Source: JANYGA01 sp031420415 (lineage in GTDB: Bacteria; Vulcanimicrobiota; Vulcanimicrobiia; Vulcanimicrobiales; Vulcanimicrobiaceae). From it: a stretch of 64,000 nucleotides of DNA. Positions 27,401 to 35,507 of this stretch are shown here, in pieces; the first letter of the stretch is position 1; every line of letters begins with the position of its first letter. The stretch covers positions 88,906 through 152,905 of the forward strand of contig JANOMT010000009.1 in the NCBI GenBank assembly GCA_031420415.1, written 5' to 3'. Position numbers and translations under genes: made by a program. The notes below the pieces were generated by a model. The model had not been told where the DNA came from and searched no databases. It saw only the letters and a program-made list of their open reading frames with translations.

Positions 27401-27941
27401 CGCCAAAGAGATCGCGGAGGGTCGCCGCGCGTTCGCGTGCGGTTGCAACGTCGCCACGCACGAGCGCTTCTTCAATCCATCCGTGGCGCGAGCCCGAGAG
27501 CGCGACGAGGCCCGTGGTCTTGCCGTCGAGATCGGTGAGTTGCAGGCGTGCGTCGCCCTTGCGGCCACGGAGCTGGGCTGCGGAGATCGCGCGTGCGAGA
27601 TTGGCGTAGCCGGTTCGGTCTTCGGCGAGCAAGACGATGCGCGGTAAGCGCGCCGATTCCGCGGGCGTCATCTTGCGCGCGAGAGACCGACCGTCGCGTC
27701 CCGTCGGACGCAGGTCGGGAGCGTCGAGGGTAAGTTCGACGCCGACGATCGCGCCGAGCGTGGTCGGCTTTGCGGCTTTGGCGAATCGCACGGCACCATA
27801 GAGTCCGTCGCGATCCGTCAGCGCGATCGCATCGAGCCCCAGTGCGACGCCCGTTTCTACGAGCTCTTCGGGATGCGAGGCGCCTTCGAGAAAGGTGAAG
27901 TTCGACCGGCAGTGCAGCTCGGCATATCTCGCGGCGCCCAT
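24495..27941 (-). CDS. dnaE2: Error-prone DNA polymerase III alpha subunit DnaE2
   Basis: The 1148-residue C-family polymerase opens with a PHP domain (YAELHCRSNFTFLEGASHPE). The palm catalytic acids lie in VPDIDIDFAHQDR near residue 400, and the helix-hairpin-helix and OB-fold regions extend to the C-terminus. Length and the LHCRSNFTFLEGASHP start are typical of DnaE2 rather than replicative DnaE. It carries out translesion synthesis with ImuA and ImuB, encoded 7-10 kb away on the same strand under a matching SOS promoter. The gene is convergent with, and overlaps by 3 nt, the TMEM175 gene. Confidence 0.95.
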   Translation of the reverse strand: MGAARYAELHCRSNFTFLEGASHPEELVETGVALGLDAIALTDRDGLYGAVRFAKAAKPTTLGAIVGVELTLDAPDLRPTGRDGRSLARKMTPAESARLPRIVLLAEDRTGYANLARAISAAQLRGRKGDARLQLTDLDGKTTGLVALSGSRHGWIEEALVRGDVATARERAATLRDLFGGRAYLELQHHLRPDDARLVLAQIELAGKLGMPYVATNGATYATPSDALLCDVLTCVKYGTTLPAAGTLLPPNREFALKSPAQMAAIFAPYPLAITNTLAIAERCHFRLAKLIGQFPLFPIPPGESSTHGYLRTLVNAGARRRYGHPLPPSVERQLEYELGIIARMELGGYFLVVWDIVRAANEMGVLAQGRGSAANSAVCYALGITAVDPIGMNLLFERFLSEERNEVPDIDIDFAHQDREKVIQYIYDRYDREHAAMTAEVITYRTRSAIRDLGKALGLSLAQVDAISKEYDARESLAGATGASYDGKSNLPESVQRRRDLDAGTNQRMSRALAGDQPAQSAGRAYTPGFGDADASMLPSPIRTHERNKPWAFYGFKSKDFGADPDPDVRGPIGGETGALLLALCRRVDGFPRHMGIHSGGMVITRDPLVQVAPIEWASMRDRTIVQWDKDDLADLGLIKIDLLGLGMLSLLRDVFALHARRYGDTKPRLALETIPPDDRPTYAMLQRGDSIGTFQVESRAQQSMLPRLRPACFYDLVMQVAIIRPGPIQGDMIHPFLRRRNGLEPVTYPHPKLKAVLERTLGVPLFQEQGMRMAIEAAGFSPGQADQLRRAMGHKRSRARMAEIYPKLVEGMVANGIDRDAAHQLFHMLEGFADYGFPESHAASFALLTYASSYVKCHEPAIFLAAILNVQPMGFYSTEVLVNDARRHGVVVLPVEVNASEYWSYVDSDGATRLGFHIVRGLGEAQRERLQAGVGAGPFADLAEFAARTGLLKDALENLAVAGAFAPWFATRRDAMWALRGLDEREARGELGRGMEIDEPLAAFTALSPREETEFDIWGTGLTTGPQPIAHFRAELDALRVLAADRLPHQTNHLVCKVAGMVITRQRPGTAKGFVFLTLEDETGLVNIIINPAVYELNRRLIRASNALIIEGVLQREQGTTDIIAKRFWPLETHGTLDGVSARNFH

Positions 27942-27950
27942 GGGACGGCC

Positions 27951-27979
27951 AGCATATACGAACGTACGTTCGATGTCAA
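27951..27979 (-). promoter_or_regulatory. dnaE2 promoter with LexA-type SOS box
   Basis: On the minus strand TTGACA (27979-27974), a 17-nt spacer and TATGCT (27956-27951) form a sigma70-type promoter. The spacer holds the perfect palindrome CGAACGTACGTTCG (27959-27972), a Cheo-type LexA box. Only 9 nt separate -10 from the ATG, so the mRNA should be leaderless or nearly so. The imuA promoter has the same layout. Confidence 0.85.
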
Positions 27980-28021
27980 GGCACGACTCTCGCCACCGTT
28001 TGTAAACGTTCCGATGACGGA

Positions 28022-28345
28022 ATGCGTCTTAGTAACGTGCCTCAAACCGTCCACACAATCGAAGCAATCGAAGCCCTCTTGCGCCGCGGTATTACACCCA
28101 AAACCGACAATCTCGATGCTCTACTCGAGCTCGGTTTCGCGCGTTCGATCCCACGCGCCGAAGATGGCTACGACGCCACACTCTTCGAGCGTGGTCGCGA
28201 ACACGATCGCCGCGCATCCGATGGCTCGCGGCTCTTCATTCGCGAACGCGCCGTCTTCGAGCGAGCGCCAACGAGCGAACCCGCACCCGACGAAGCGGAG
28301 CTTCCCGAACTCACCGATCTCGCGCAAGTCGACGGGTCGATCTAA
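28022..28345 (+). CDS. Small hypothetical protein divergent from dnaE2
   Basis: The 107-residue product has a predicted helical N-terminus (TVHTIEAIEALLRRG) and an acidic C-terminus (PAPDEAELPELTDL), with no signal peptide, membrane helix or known domain. Coding is supported by protein-like composition and no better frame in the region. A GTG at 28037 is an alternative start. It lies 50 nt beyond the LexA-type box of dnaE2 on the divergent side, so shared SOS control is possible but unproven. Confidence 0.5.
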   Translation: MRLSNVPQTVHTIEAIEALLRRGITPKTDNLDALLELGFARSIPRAEDGYDATLFERGREHDRRASDGSRLFIRERAVFERAPTSEPAPDEAELPELTDLAQVDGSI

Positions 28346-28399
28346 GGAACGGATAAAGCGAGCGGAGGAAAACGTTCGTGCGACGCGGAGCGTAGGCGC

Positions 28400-29374
28400 A
28401 TGCGTTATCGAAATCTTGGACGCTCGGGCGTCAAACTCTCCGTGGTCGGGCTCGGCTCGTGGCTCACGTATGGCGGTGCCGTCGAAGAAGATTTGGCCCG
28501 CGCGTGCATCGTGCGAGCGTACGAAAAAGGCATTACGTTCTTCGATACGGCCAACGTGTACGCGCGGGGCCGTTCGGAGGAAGTCGTCGGGCGGGCGATC
28601 GCCGATTTCCGGCGCGAGAGTATCGTGCTCGCGACCAAAGTCTTTTTTCCGATGGGTGACGGTCCAAACGATCGCGGTCTCTCGCGCAAACACGTCACCG
28701 AGCAGTGTCACCTCTCACTCAAACGGCTCGGCGTCGACTACGTCGATCTCTACCAGTGCCATCGTTACGATCTCGGTACGCCGCTGGAAGAAACCGTTTC
28801 GGTGATGAACGATCTCGTGCGGCAGGGGAAGATTTTGTATTGGGGTGTTTCGGAATGGAATGCCGATCAAATCGCTGCGGCCGTCGCGCTCGCGAACGCA
28901 CGCGGCTGGGCCGCGCCCGTCAGTAATCAGCCGCAATATAGCGCGCTGTGGCGCCGGATCGAAGAACGCGTCTTGCCGACGTGCGGTGACTTCGGCGTGG
29001 GTAACGTCGTCTGGTCGCCACTCGCGATGGGCATCCTCACGGGGAAATATAGCGATGCGAAAACACCGCCCGCGGGCACGCGTGCGGCCGGCGCCTCCAA
29101 AGACATGATGGAAGACTATTTCACGCAACCCGTTCTCGATGCGGTCGCGCGCTGTAAGCCGCTCGCCGACGAAGCGGGGACGACGCTCGCACGCCTCGCA
29201 CTCGCGTGGTGTTTGCGCCGTTCGGAAGTCACGAGCGTGATCGTCGGCGCGACGAAAACGGAGCACATCGACGATAACGTCGCGGCGGCCGATCTCGATA
29301 TCGATGCGTCGCTCTTCGCGCGCATGGATGCGATTCTCGCTCCCGTCGCGCCGCACGAACCCTATCTGGCGTGA
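28400..29374 (+). CDS. Aldo/keto reductase (Kv-beta/YghZ-like)
   Basis: The 324-residue (beta/alpha)8 NADPH-dependent oxidoreductase has MRYRNLGRSGVKLSVVGLGS, FFDTANVYARGRSEEVVGR (catalytic Asp/Tyr), LATKVFF (Lys) and LYQCHRYD (His). SVIVGATKTEHIDDN is the cofactor phosphate-binding end. The pattern is closest to the potassium-channel beta-subunit/YghZ group. Substrate is unknown. Its TGA overlaps the GTG of modB (GTGA), so it is translationally coupled to the molybdate transport genes. Confidence 0.9.
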   Translation: MRYRNLGRSGVKLSVVGLGSWLTYGGAVEEDLARACIVRAYEKGITFFDTANVYARGRSEEVVGRAIADFRRESIVLATKVFFPMGDGPNDRGLSRKHVTEQCHLSLKRLGVDYVDLYQCHRYDLGTPLEETVSVMNDLVRQGKILYWGVSEWNADQIAAAVALANARGWAAPVSNQPQYSALWRRIEERVLPTCGDFGVGNVVWSPLAMGILTGKYSDAKTPPAGTRAAGASKDMMEDYFTQPVLDAVARCKPLADEAGTTLARLALAWCLRRSEVTSVIVGATKTEHIDDNVAAADLDIDASLFARMDAILAPVAPHEPYLA

Positions 29375-30192
29375 TCGCACGAGCGCCGAGGTCGCGGCGA
29401 CGCGGGTCCAGCGCGGCGCCCGTCGCGCCGTGGCTCGCCGTTCTCGCGACGATCGCGCTCGCGTATTTTCTCTTGCCGCTCGTTGCGGTTTTCCTCCGCC
29501 TTCCGCTTCCGGTACTCGTCGCGAAATTACAGAGCCCGCAAGCATTCGATGCGCTCGGCTTGAGTCTCAAAACATCGATCGTCGCACTCGTTGCGAGCAT
29601 CGCGATCGGCACGCCGCTCGCCTATTGGCTCGCACGCGCGCGCGGTCGCTTCGCGCGCGTCGTCGAGACGTTGATGCAGATGCCGATCGTCGTTCCGCCT
29701 GCGGTTGCGGGCGTCGGCTTGTTGCTGGTCTTCGGGCGATCGGGGCTCGCGGGCCCGACACTCCATGCGCTCGGCATCACGATTCCGTTCACGCCGCTCG
29801 CCGTGATCCTCGCGCAAATTTTTACCGGCGCACCGTTCTTCATCTTTAGCGCGAAACAAGCGTTCGAAGGCGTCGACCACGATCTCGTCAGCGTCGCGCG
29901 TACGCTCGGTTCGACACCCGCAAATGCGTTCGCGCGCGTGACGTTGCCGCTGGCGTTTTCGGGACTGCTTTCCGGAGCGGTTTTGTGCTGGGCACGTTCG
30001 CTCGGCGAATTCGGGGCGACGATCGTCTTCGCAGGCAATTTTCCGAACACGACGCAGACGCTGCCGCTCGCGATTTATACCGCGCTCGACTCGAGTCTCG
30101 AACTCGCCGTCGCGATGTCGGCACTCTTGCTCGCCGTCGCGTTCGTGTTGCTCTTCGCGGTGCGACTCGTCGATCGCGGGCGGACGACGTAA
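29371..30192 (+). CDS. modB: Molybdate ABC transporter permease ModB
   Basis: The 273-residue membrane protein has about six helices and the EAA loop (EGVDHDLVSVARTLGSTP) that contacts the ATPase. MPIVVPPAVAGVGLLLVFGR and RSLGEFGATIVFAGN are hallmark ModB sequences. The GTG start shares GTGA with the aldo/keto reductase stop, and modC follows after 4 nt. It is the transmembrane channel for molybdate or tungstate uptake. Confidence 0.92.
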   Translation: MIARAPRSRRRGSSAAPVAPWLAVLATIALAYFLLPLVAVFLRLPLPVLVAKLQSPQAFDALGLSLKTSIVALVASIAIGTPLAYWLARARGRFARVVETLMQMPIVVPPAVAGVGLLLVFGRSGLAGPTLHALGITIPFTPLAVILAQIFTGAPFFIFSAKQAFEGVDHDLVSVARTLGSTPANAFARVTLPLAFSGLLSGAVLCWARSLGEFGATIVFAGNFPNTTQTLPLAIYTALDSSLELAVAMSALLLAVAFVLLFAVRLVDRGRTT

Positions 30193-30196
30193 GGCG

Positions 30197-31183
30197 ATGT
30201 TCGTCTTCGATCTGCAGGCGACGCTCCCGGATTTCGCGCTACGCGTGGCACTCGACGTCGGTCGTGAAACGCTCGTGCTCATCGGGCCCTCGGGTTGCGG
30301 AAAGTCGACGTTGCTCTCGATGCTCGCGGGCATTCGCAAGCCGGGCGAAGGCCGCATCGTCCTCGACGATGAGATTCTCTTCGATGCGAGTGCGCGCATC
30401 GATCTACCGCCGGAGCGACGCCGGATCGGCTACGTGTTGCAACAGTACGCGCTCTTCCCTCATCTCACGGTGCGCGACAATATCGCCTTCGGTGTGCGCG
30501 GCATCGCCGCAGCCGAACGCGAGCGACGGATGCGCGATGTCGTCGCGCTCTTACGGATCGAGGCGCTCTTAGATGGCCGACCGACGGAGATTTCCGGCGG
30601 CGAACGGCAGCGCGTCGCGATCGCGCGGGCGCTCGTGACGCAACCACGCGCGCTCGTGCTCGACGAACCCCTCGCCGCACTCGACGTCGAGCATCGATCG
30701 CGGATCCGTTTGGAATTGCGTTCGATTCTCGCTCGCCTCAACACACCGACGATCGTCGTCAGTCACGATTACGAGGATGCGCGCGTCCTCGGCGATCGCA
30801 TCGCGGTGATGAACTTGGGTGGGATCGTGCAAGTCGCGACGTCGGCGGAGCTCATCCGTCATCCCGCGAGTGAATTCGTCGCGCGGTTCTGCGGCACGAA
30901 TCTCGTAGAAGTGACGATCGCGGGGACGCGGACGCTCGCGGCATTCGATCCGTGGCGCGCGACGCTCTCGCGCACGCCCGCGGGCGCGGCGTACGAATTT
31001 GCGGGCCGGGTCGTCGATGTCGCGCGCTTGGGCGCTGCGCTGCGCGTCCACGTCGAAGGCGAGCGATCGCTCTTCGTCGACCTTCACGTCGAAGAAGGTG
31101 CGGTCGCCTACGACGCGGGCGACGCCGTCTACGTTTCCGTTACGGCGGCCGATTTGCGGCCGTACCTTCCCCCATCAGCGTAA
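30197..31183 (+). CDS. modC: Molybdate ABC transporter ATP-binding protein ModC
   Basis: The 328-residue ATPase has Walker A GPSGCGKST near residue 34, a Q-loop (VLQQYALFPH), signature ISGGERQR and Walker B LVLDEPLAALD, plus switch His in VVSHDYEDAR. A single TOBE domain of about 60 residues ends the protein (from about residue 265, SRTPAGAAYEF onward), typical of ModC and its anion sensing. It drives uptake through ModB, encoded just upstream. Confidence 0.92.
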   Translation: MFVFDLQATLPDFALRVALDVGRETLVLIGPSGCGKSTLLSMLAGIRKPGEGRIVLDDEILFDASARIDLPPERRRIGYVLQQYALFPHLTVRDNIAFGVRGIAAAERERRMRDVVALLRIEALLDGRPTEISGGERQRVAIARALVTQPRALVLDEPLAALDVEHRSRIRLELRSILARLNTPTIVVSHDYEDARVLGDRIAVMNLGGIVQVATSAELIRHPASEFVARFCGTNLVEVTIAGTRTLAAFDPWRATLSRTPAGAAYEFAGRVVDVARLGAALRVHVEGERSLFVDLHVEEGAVAYDAGDAVYVSVTAADLRPYLPPSA

Positions 31184-31194
31184 AGAGGTCGCTC

Positions 31195-32070
31195 GTGTCA
31201 CATTCGTCATTCCCCATCACTCGGCGCGCTCTCGCCCGGACGCTCGGTGCGTTCGTCACGCTCGTTGCGCTTGGAGTGCCTGGTGCGATGTCCGTACGTG
31301 CCGCAGAGACGATCTCGCTCAAGGCGCTCGTCGCCGCAAATGCGACGGGGCCGTTCACCGAACTCATCGCCGACTTCGAAAAGACGCACCCGGGCGTAAC
31401 GATTGAGGCGAGTTTTACGGGGACGCAGATTCTCACGCAGCAACTCGAAGCGGGCGCGCCGTGTGACATCTTTCTCTCAGCCGACCTCGATCACATCGCG
31501 AAACTTCGCGACGAAAAACTCGTCGAACCGTATCGCCAAATTTCGCGTCTGCATGAGGTGATCGTCGTGCCGAAATCGTCGCGGGCGATTGCGTCGCTAC
31601 GCGATCTCGCAAAACCCGGAACGAAGCTCGTCATCGGCGTCGCCGACGTTCCGATCGGCAAATATACGAGACGCATCTTCGAAAATGCCGATCGGTCGTA
31701 TGGCGGAGACTTCAACAAACTCGCACTCGCAAACGTCGTGTCGTTCGAAGTCAACGTGAAAGCGGTCTTGCAGAAAGTCGTGCTCGACGAGGCCGACGCC
31801 GGCGTCGTCTACCGAACCGACGTCGATGCCGAGGCGCTCAAAGCCGTGCGCGTCATCGAGATTCCAAAAGAACTCAACGTCGCGGGTAAGAACTATCTCG
31901 CCGTTGCCTCGCACGCCGAGCACGCCGACCTCGCGCGCGCGCTTGTCGATCTCGCCGCTTCGCCCGCGGGTCAGGCCGTCTTTATTCGATTCGGCTACGA
32001 TCGCGATCTGTCGCTCCGGAAGCGTGGCTCGAAGACCCACGCGGCGGGCGCGGATTCGCACCACGTCTGA
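31195..32070 (+). CDS. modA: Molybdate-binding periplasmic protein ModA
   Basis: The 291-residue binding protein has an export signal (ITRRALARTLGAFVTLVALG, Tat-like RR). ISLKALVAANATGPFTELI, FTGTQILTQQLEAGAPCDIF and ADVPIGKYTRRIF match ModA, with the Ser/Thr and Ala-Asp residues of the oxyanion site. GTG 31195 has an AGAGG site 6 nt upstream and begins the signal. The order modB-modC-modA is reversed relative to the usual modABC. Its TGA shares TGATG with the next gene. Confidence 0.9.
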   Translation: MSHSSFPITRRALARTLGAFVTLVALGVPGAMSVRAAETISLKALVAANATGPFTELIADFEKTHPGVTIEASFTGTQILTQQLEAGAPCDIFLSADLDHIAKLRDEKLVEPYRQISRLHEVIVVPKSSRAIASLRDLAKPGTKLVIGVADVPIGKYTRRIFENADRSYGGDFNKLALANVVSFEVNVKAVLQKVVLDEADAGVVYRTDVDAEALKAVRVIEIPKELNVAGKNYLAVASHAEHADLARALVDLAASPAGQAVFIRFGYDRDLSLRKRGSKTHAAGADSHHV

Positions 32071-33722
32071 TGTGGGCGTCGATCGACGGTCTCCGACGCG
32101 GCGTCTTTCTTGCGTGCATCGTCGTGAGTGCAGCGCTCGTCGGATGCGCGCGAAGTGGCGATGCACCTCAGATGTCGAGCGACGTGCTACGCATCGCGGC
32201 GCTCCAAGATCCACCGGGGTTCGACCCGCTGGTGAGCGATAACGCGCAACTCGCGGATATCATCCCGCTCGTCCATGGATTTTTGCTCGGGGTCGACGCG
32301 CGGGGCGCGTTCACGCCCGATCTCGTGATGGTCGTCCCGAGCGTCCGCAACGGCGGTTTGCGCGACGGCGGTCGCACGATCCGTTACATGTTGCGGCGAG
32401 GCGTGCGCTGGCACGACGGCGCGCCGTTCGATGCGCGTGACGTGGTCTTCTCGTTTCGGGCGGCGATGAACCCGCGCAACAACGTTCCCGATCGATCGGG
32501 CTTCGACGATATCGCTTCGGTTAAGGCGCTCGGACCCTATGCAGTCGAAGTGAAGCTCCGGCGCCCGTACTCACCCGCACTCGCGACGTTCTTTTCTTTA
32601 GGTGCCAACGATCCGTACGCGATCTTACCCGCACATCTCCTCGCGACGGCGACCGAAATCAACGACGCCCCGTACAACCTCCATCCAATCGGTTTAGGAC
32701 CGTACCGTCTCACGTCGTGGTCGCACGGTTCGCGCGTCGTCTTCGAAGCCGATCCCGCGTTTCGGCGCGGTCGGGCGAAAATCGGCAAGATCGAGATCGC
32801 GATCCTACCCGATTCGAACACGGAGGTGACGGCCTGGCAGTCCGGGGCACTCGATTTTCTCAACGTCCGCGGCTTTGCGGGAAGCCGCGCGATGCTCGCA
32901 AGCGCACGATCCGTTGCGGACGCGCGGTCGTGGCTCTCGGATCACTACCAGTTCGATTACGTGATGTTCAACGTCTCGCGCGGGCCGATGCGCGAACGTG
33001 CGGTGCGCGAAGCGATCGTCCGCGGCGTCGATCGCGAGCGTATCGAACGCGACGTCCGCGGCGAATTGCACCGCCCCGGTGACGGCGATCGGCTCCCCGG
33101 CCAGTTCGCCTACGACGCGACGATCCGTCAAGCACCGTACGATCCCGTCGGCGCGGCGCGTCTCCTCGATGCCGCGGGATGGCGACGGCGGGGCGCGTTT
33201 CGAGAACGAAACGGTATCCCGCTCACGCTCGAAATCGTCGGGCCTGCGGGTTTGAGCGGCTCGGAACGCCTACAGGTACAATTGCAAAGCGAACTTTCGA
33301 AACTCGGCATCCGCACGCAGATCAAGACCTATCAGTACAATCTGCTCTTCGCACAAGGCGGCATCTTACAGAGCGGGCGCTTCGATCTCGCGTTTTACGG
33401 CTGGCAACCCGGTGAAGATGCGGATCATTCGTATCTGTTTCGCTGCGACACGCGGCCGCCGAACGGCGAGAATTACGCGCGTATTTGCGATCCTGCAATC
33501 GATCGTGCGGCGGCGATCGAACTCACGACGTCGGACCGTGCGATCGAGGCGCGTGCCGACCGCGATATGCTTCGCGCACTCGATGCACAGAGCGATCTGC
33601 TCTTTCTCGGATTCGATCGTGAGGCGCTCTTCGCACGCGCGAACGTGCGCGGTGTCGAGCCCTCGGTACTCGGTCATCACTACTGGAATATCGAGCGTTG
33701 GTCGCTCGTTAGCCGCCCATGA
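32070..33722 (+). CDS. Peptide/nickel-type (family 5) ABC substrate-binding lipoprotein
   Basis: The 550-residue lipoprotein has a lipobox (VSAALVGCARS, Cys near residue 26). The body has the SBP family 5 pattern: RIAALQDPPGFDPLVSDN, FTPDLV, a cluster around RYMLRRGVRWHDGAPFDARD, and DARSWLSDHYQFDYVMFNVS later. Members capture peptides, metals or other small solutes. No matching permease genes lie nearby, so it may serve a transporter encoded elsewhere. It is coupled to modA by TGATG, which is unexpected for a peptide-type protein; metal chelate binding is possible but speculative. Confidence 0.88.
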   Translation: MWASIDGLRRGVFLACIVVSAALVGCARSGDAPQMSSDVLRIAALQDPPGFDPLVSDNAQLADIIPLVHGFLLGVDARGAFTPDLVMVVPSVRNGGLRDGGRTIRYMLRRGVRWHDGAPFDARDVVFSFRAAMNPRNNVPDRSGFDDIASVKALGPYAVEVKLRRPYSPALATFFSLGANDPYAILPAHLLATATEINDAPYNLHPIGLGPYRLTSWSHGSRVVFEADPAFRRGRAKIGKIEIAILPDSNTEVTAWQSGALDFLNVRGFAGSRAMLASARSVADARSWLSDHYQFDYVMFNVSRGPMRERAVREAIVRGVDRERIERDVRGELHRPGDGDRLPGQFAYDATIRQAPYDPVGAARLLDAAGWRRRGAFRERNGIPLTLEIVGPAGLSGSERLQVQLQSELSKLGIRTQIKTYQYNLLFAQGGILQSGRFDLAFYGWQPGEDADHSYLFRCDTRPPNGENYARICDPAIDRAAAIELTTSDRAIEARADRDMLRALDAQSDLLFLGFDREALFARANVRGVEPSVLGHHYWNIERWSLVSRP

Positions 33723-34521
33723 TCGTCGCCGACCAAAATCCGGCGCCAAGGAGATTCTGACCACCGTCGGCGACGAGCACCGTGCCGGTAACGTAACTCG
33801 CGAGCGGCGATGCGAGGAAGACGGCAACCGCACCGATATCGTCGACGTGACCGAGTCGGCCCAGCGGCACGATCTTTGCGAGACGCTCGCGCGCGCCGTC
33901 GCCGGGCGCGAGGCGCCGCATGCCTTCGGTATCGTCGATTGGTCCCGGCGCGATACTGTTACACCGGATCCCATAGCGCCCCCAGTCGACGGCGAGATCT
34001 TTCATGAGCATATCGACGCCCGCTTTTGCGGCACCGACGTGCGCTTGCATCGGGTAGGGCATGAACGCTTGTCCCGCAGAGATGAAAATGATCGATCCGC
34101 GCGATTCTTTGAGTTGCTCGAAGGCCGCACGCGATGCGTGAAACGAGCCGATGAGATCGATATCGATCACCGATTTGAAGCCGTTGGGACTAATTTTCTC
34201 GGCGAGTGCGGGGAAGTTGCCGGCCGCGCCGCAGACGAGCGTGTCGATCGGGCCGAAGGCGGCGCGCGCCCCTGCCATCGCGGCTTCCACTGCGGCGTAA
34301 TCGCGAACGTCGGCGGCATGGGTATAGACCTCGCCGCCGAGTTCGCGGAGTTGCGCGGCGGCACCATCGAGGCGCTCTTGCGAACGTCCGCAAATCGAAA
34401 CGTCGGCGCCGAGTGCGGCAAAGTTTTTCGCGACGCCGAGATTGATGCCGCTGCCGCCGCCCGTCACGAAGACGTGATGGTCTTTGAAAAGATCGTTCGC
34501 AAAAATTTCTGATACGCGCAC
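33709..34521 (-). CDS. Short-chain reductase, 2,4-dienoyl-CoA reductase (DECR2)-like
   Basis: The 270-residue Rossmann enzyme has the cofactor loop FVTGGGSGINLGVA near residue 16, SICGR for the NADP adenosine phosphate, and VCGAAGNFPA. The usual SDR Tyr-x3-Lys is replaced by HVGAAKAG, with Lys kept. This and GPIDDTEGMRRL plus ASPLASYVTGTVLVADGG match peroxisomal-type DECR2 enzymes, which lack the classical Tyr in that position. It reduces 2,4-dienoyl-CoA during breakdown of unsaturated fatty acids. GTG 34521 was chosen because the family N-terminus starts there; upstream the frame is not protein-like. It is convergent with the binding-protein gene, overlapping by 14 nt. Confidence 0.85.
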   Translation of the reverse strand: MRVSEIFANDLFKDHHVFVTGGGSGINLGVAKNFAALGADVSICGRSQERLDGAAAQLRELGGEVYTHAADVRDYAAVEAAMAGARAAFGPIDTLVCGAAGNFPALAEKISPNGFKSVIDIDLIGSFHASRAAFEQLKESRGSIIFISAGQAFMPYPMQAHVGAAKAGVDMLMKDLAVDWGRYGIRCNSIAPGPIDDTEGMRRLAPGDGARERLAKIVPLGRLGHVDDIGAVAVFLASPLASYVTGTVLVADGGQNLLGAGFWSATIMGG

Positions 34522-34564
34522 GATATTCTCGTTATGAATGAACGCAAACGGAGCCTGCAGATCG

Positions 34565-35425
34565 TTATGCCCAGGTTGCCGCGATGCGACGCGTCTTCTC
34601 GAGAGCGGCGCGATCGTCGAGGTCGTTCGGATGAAACGATGCGGAGAAATAACGCAGATAGGGCAACGCGATACGACGCATGATGCCGGGATATCCGAAG
34701 ACGTACCAGATGAGTTTTGCCCACGAGATCGGATTCTTCGCGAGACCTTGCGCGCGCATGAGCGCGATGCAATGTTTGGCCATGAAGCGTAAGAAACTCG
34801 ACGTCGCCACGAGCATGGAGGCCATGCGGCCGAACTCGGCACCGCGCTTGCCGTGCGAGACTTCACGAAAGACATCGAATGCGACGGCTTTATGTTCGCA
34901 CTCTTCGAGCGCGTGCCACGTCCACATCCGTGCATACGATGGATCGGCACCGGCGAGATACTCGGGATGTTCGAGCATCTCGTGGGCCATGATGGCGGTA
35001 AAATGTTCGAGCGCGCATGTGGTGAGCAGCGGTGCTTCGGGTGGGAGCATCTGCTTCGTCCATGTGAGATATTCGGTGAGTTCGGTTTCGAGGCGATCGA
35101 CGTCGACGCCGACGCTTTTGAGCGCTTCGTTATAGGCGATGTGTTCGCGCGTGTGATACGCCTCTTGGCGGCAGAACGCTCTGACTTCGGCCTGCAAGGC
35201 GGGATCTTTGAGGCGATCGCGTGCGGCGAGAACGGAGGCAACGAAGAAGCGTTCTCCGGGCGGAAATAAAATCGAAAGCGCGTTGAGGAAAAGAGTCGAC
35301 TCTTGGGATCCGCCGAGCCAGGTCGCGGCGTTGGCCGGATCGAGTTGGAAGGCGAGATTCCGTGGAGTGATCGTCGGCGTTTCGGTCGCCGAAGCCGCTT
35401 GGGTCGGGCGCTGCGACGTTTCCAT
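34565..35425 (-). CDS. Predicted metal-dependent hydrolase (COG3687/PF10118, ferritin-like)
   Basis: The 286-residue helical protein matches the PF10118 family: FCRQEAYHTREHIAYN, TCALEHFTAIMAHEMLEHPE and WTWHALEECEHKAVAFDV carry paired Glu and His residues spaced like a ferritin-type di-metal site. A more hydrophobic stretch near residues 200-240 may touch the membrane. Biochemistry of the family is poorly known. It lies 43 nt upstream of the DECR2-like gene on the same strand, so a lipid-related role is a reasonable inference. Confidence 0.82.
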   Translation of the reverse strand: METSQRPTQAASATETPTITPRNLAFQLDPANAATWLGGSQESTLFLNALSILFPPGERFFVASVLAARDRLKDPALQAEVRAFCRQEAYHTREHIAYNEALKSVGVDVDRLETELTEYLTWTKQMLPPEAPLLTTCALEHFTAIMAHEMLEHPEYLAGADPSYARMWTWHALEECEHKAVAFDVFREVSHGKRGAEFGRMASMLVATSSFLRFMAKHCIALMRAQGLAKNPISWAKLIWYVFGYPGIMRRIALPYLRYFSASFHPNDLDDRAALEKTRRIAATWA

Positions 35426-35507
35426 TATGGTCGGACGTTAGCATCGGCTGACGACGTTGTACATGGATGGTGATTGCCGCATTGCTTCGTCGGTTGAAGG
35501 TTTCGAT

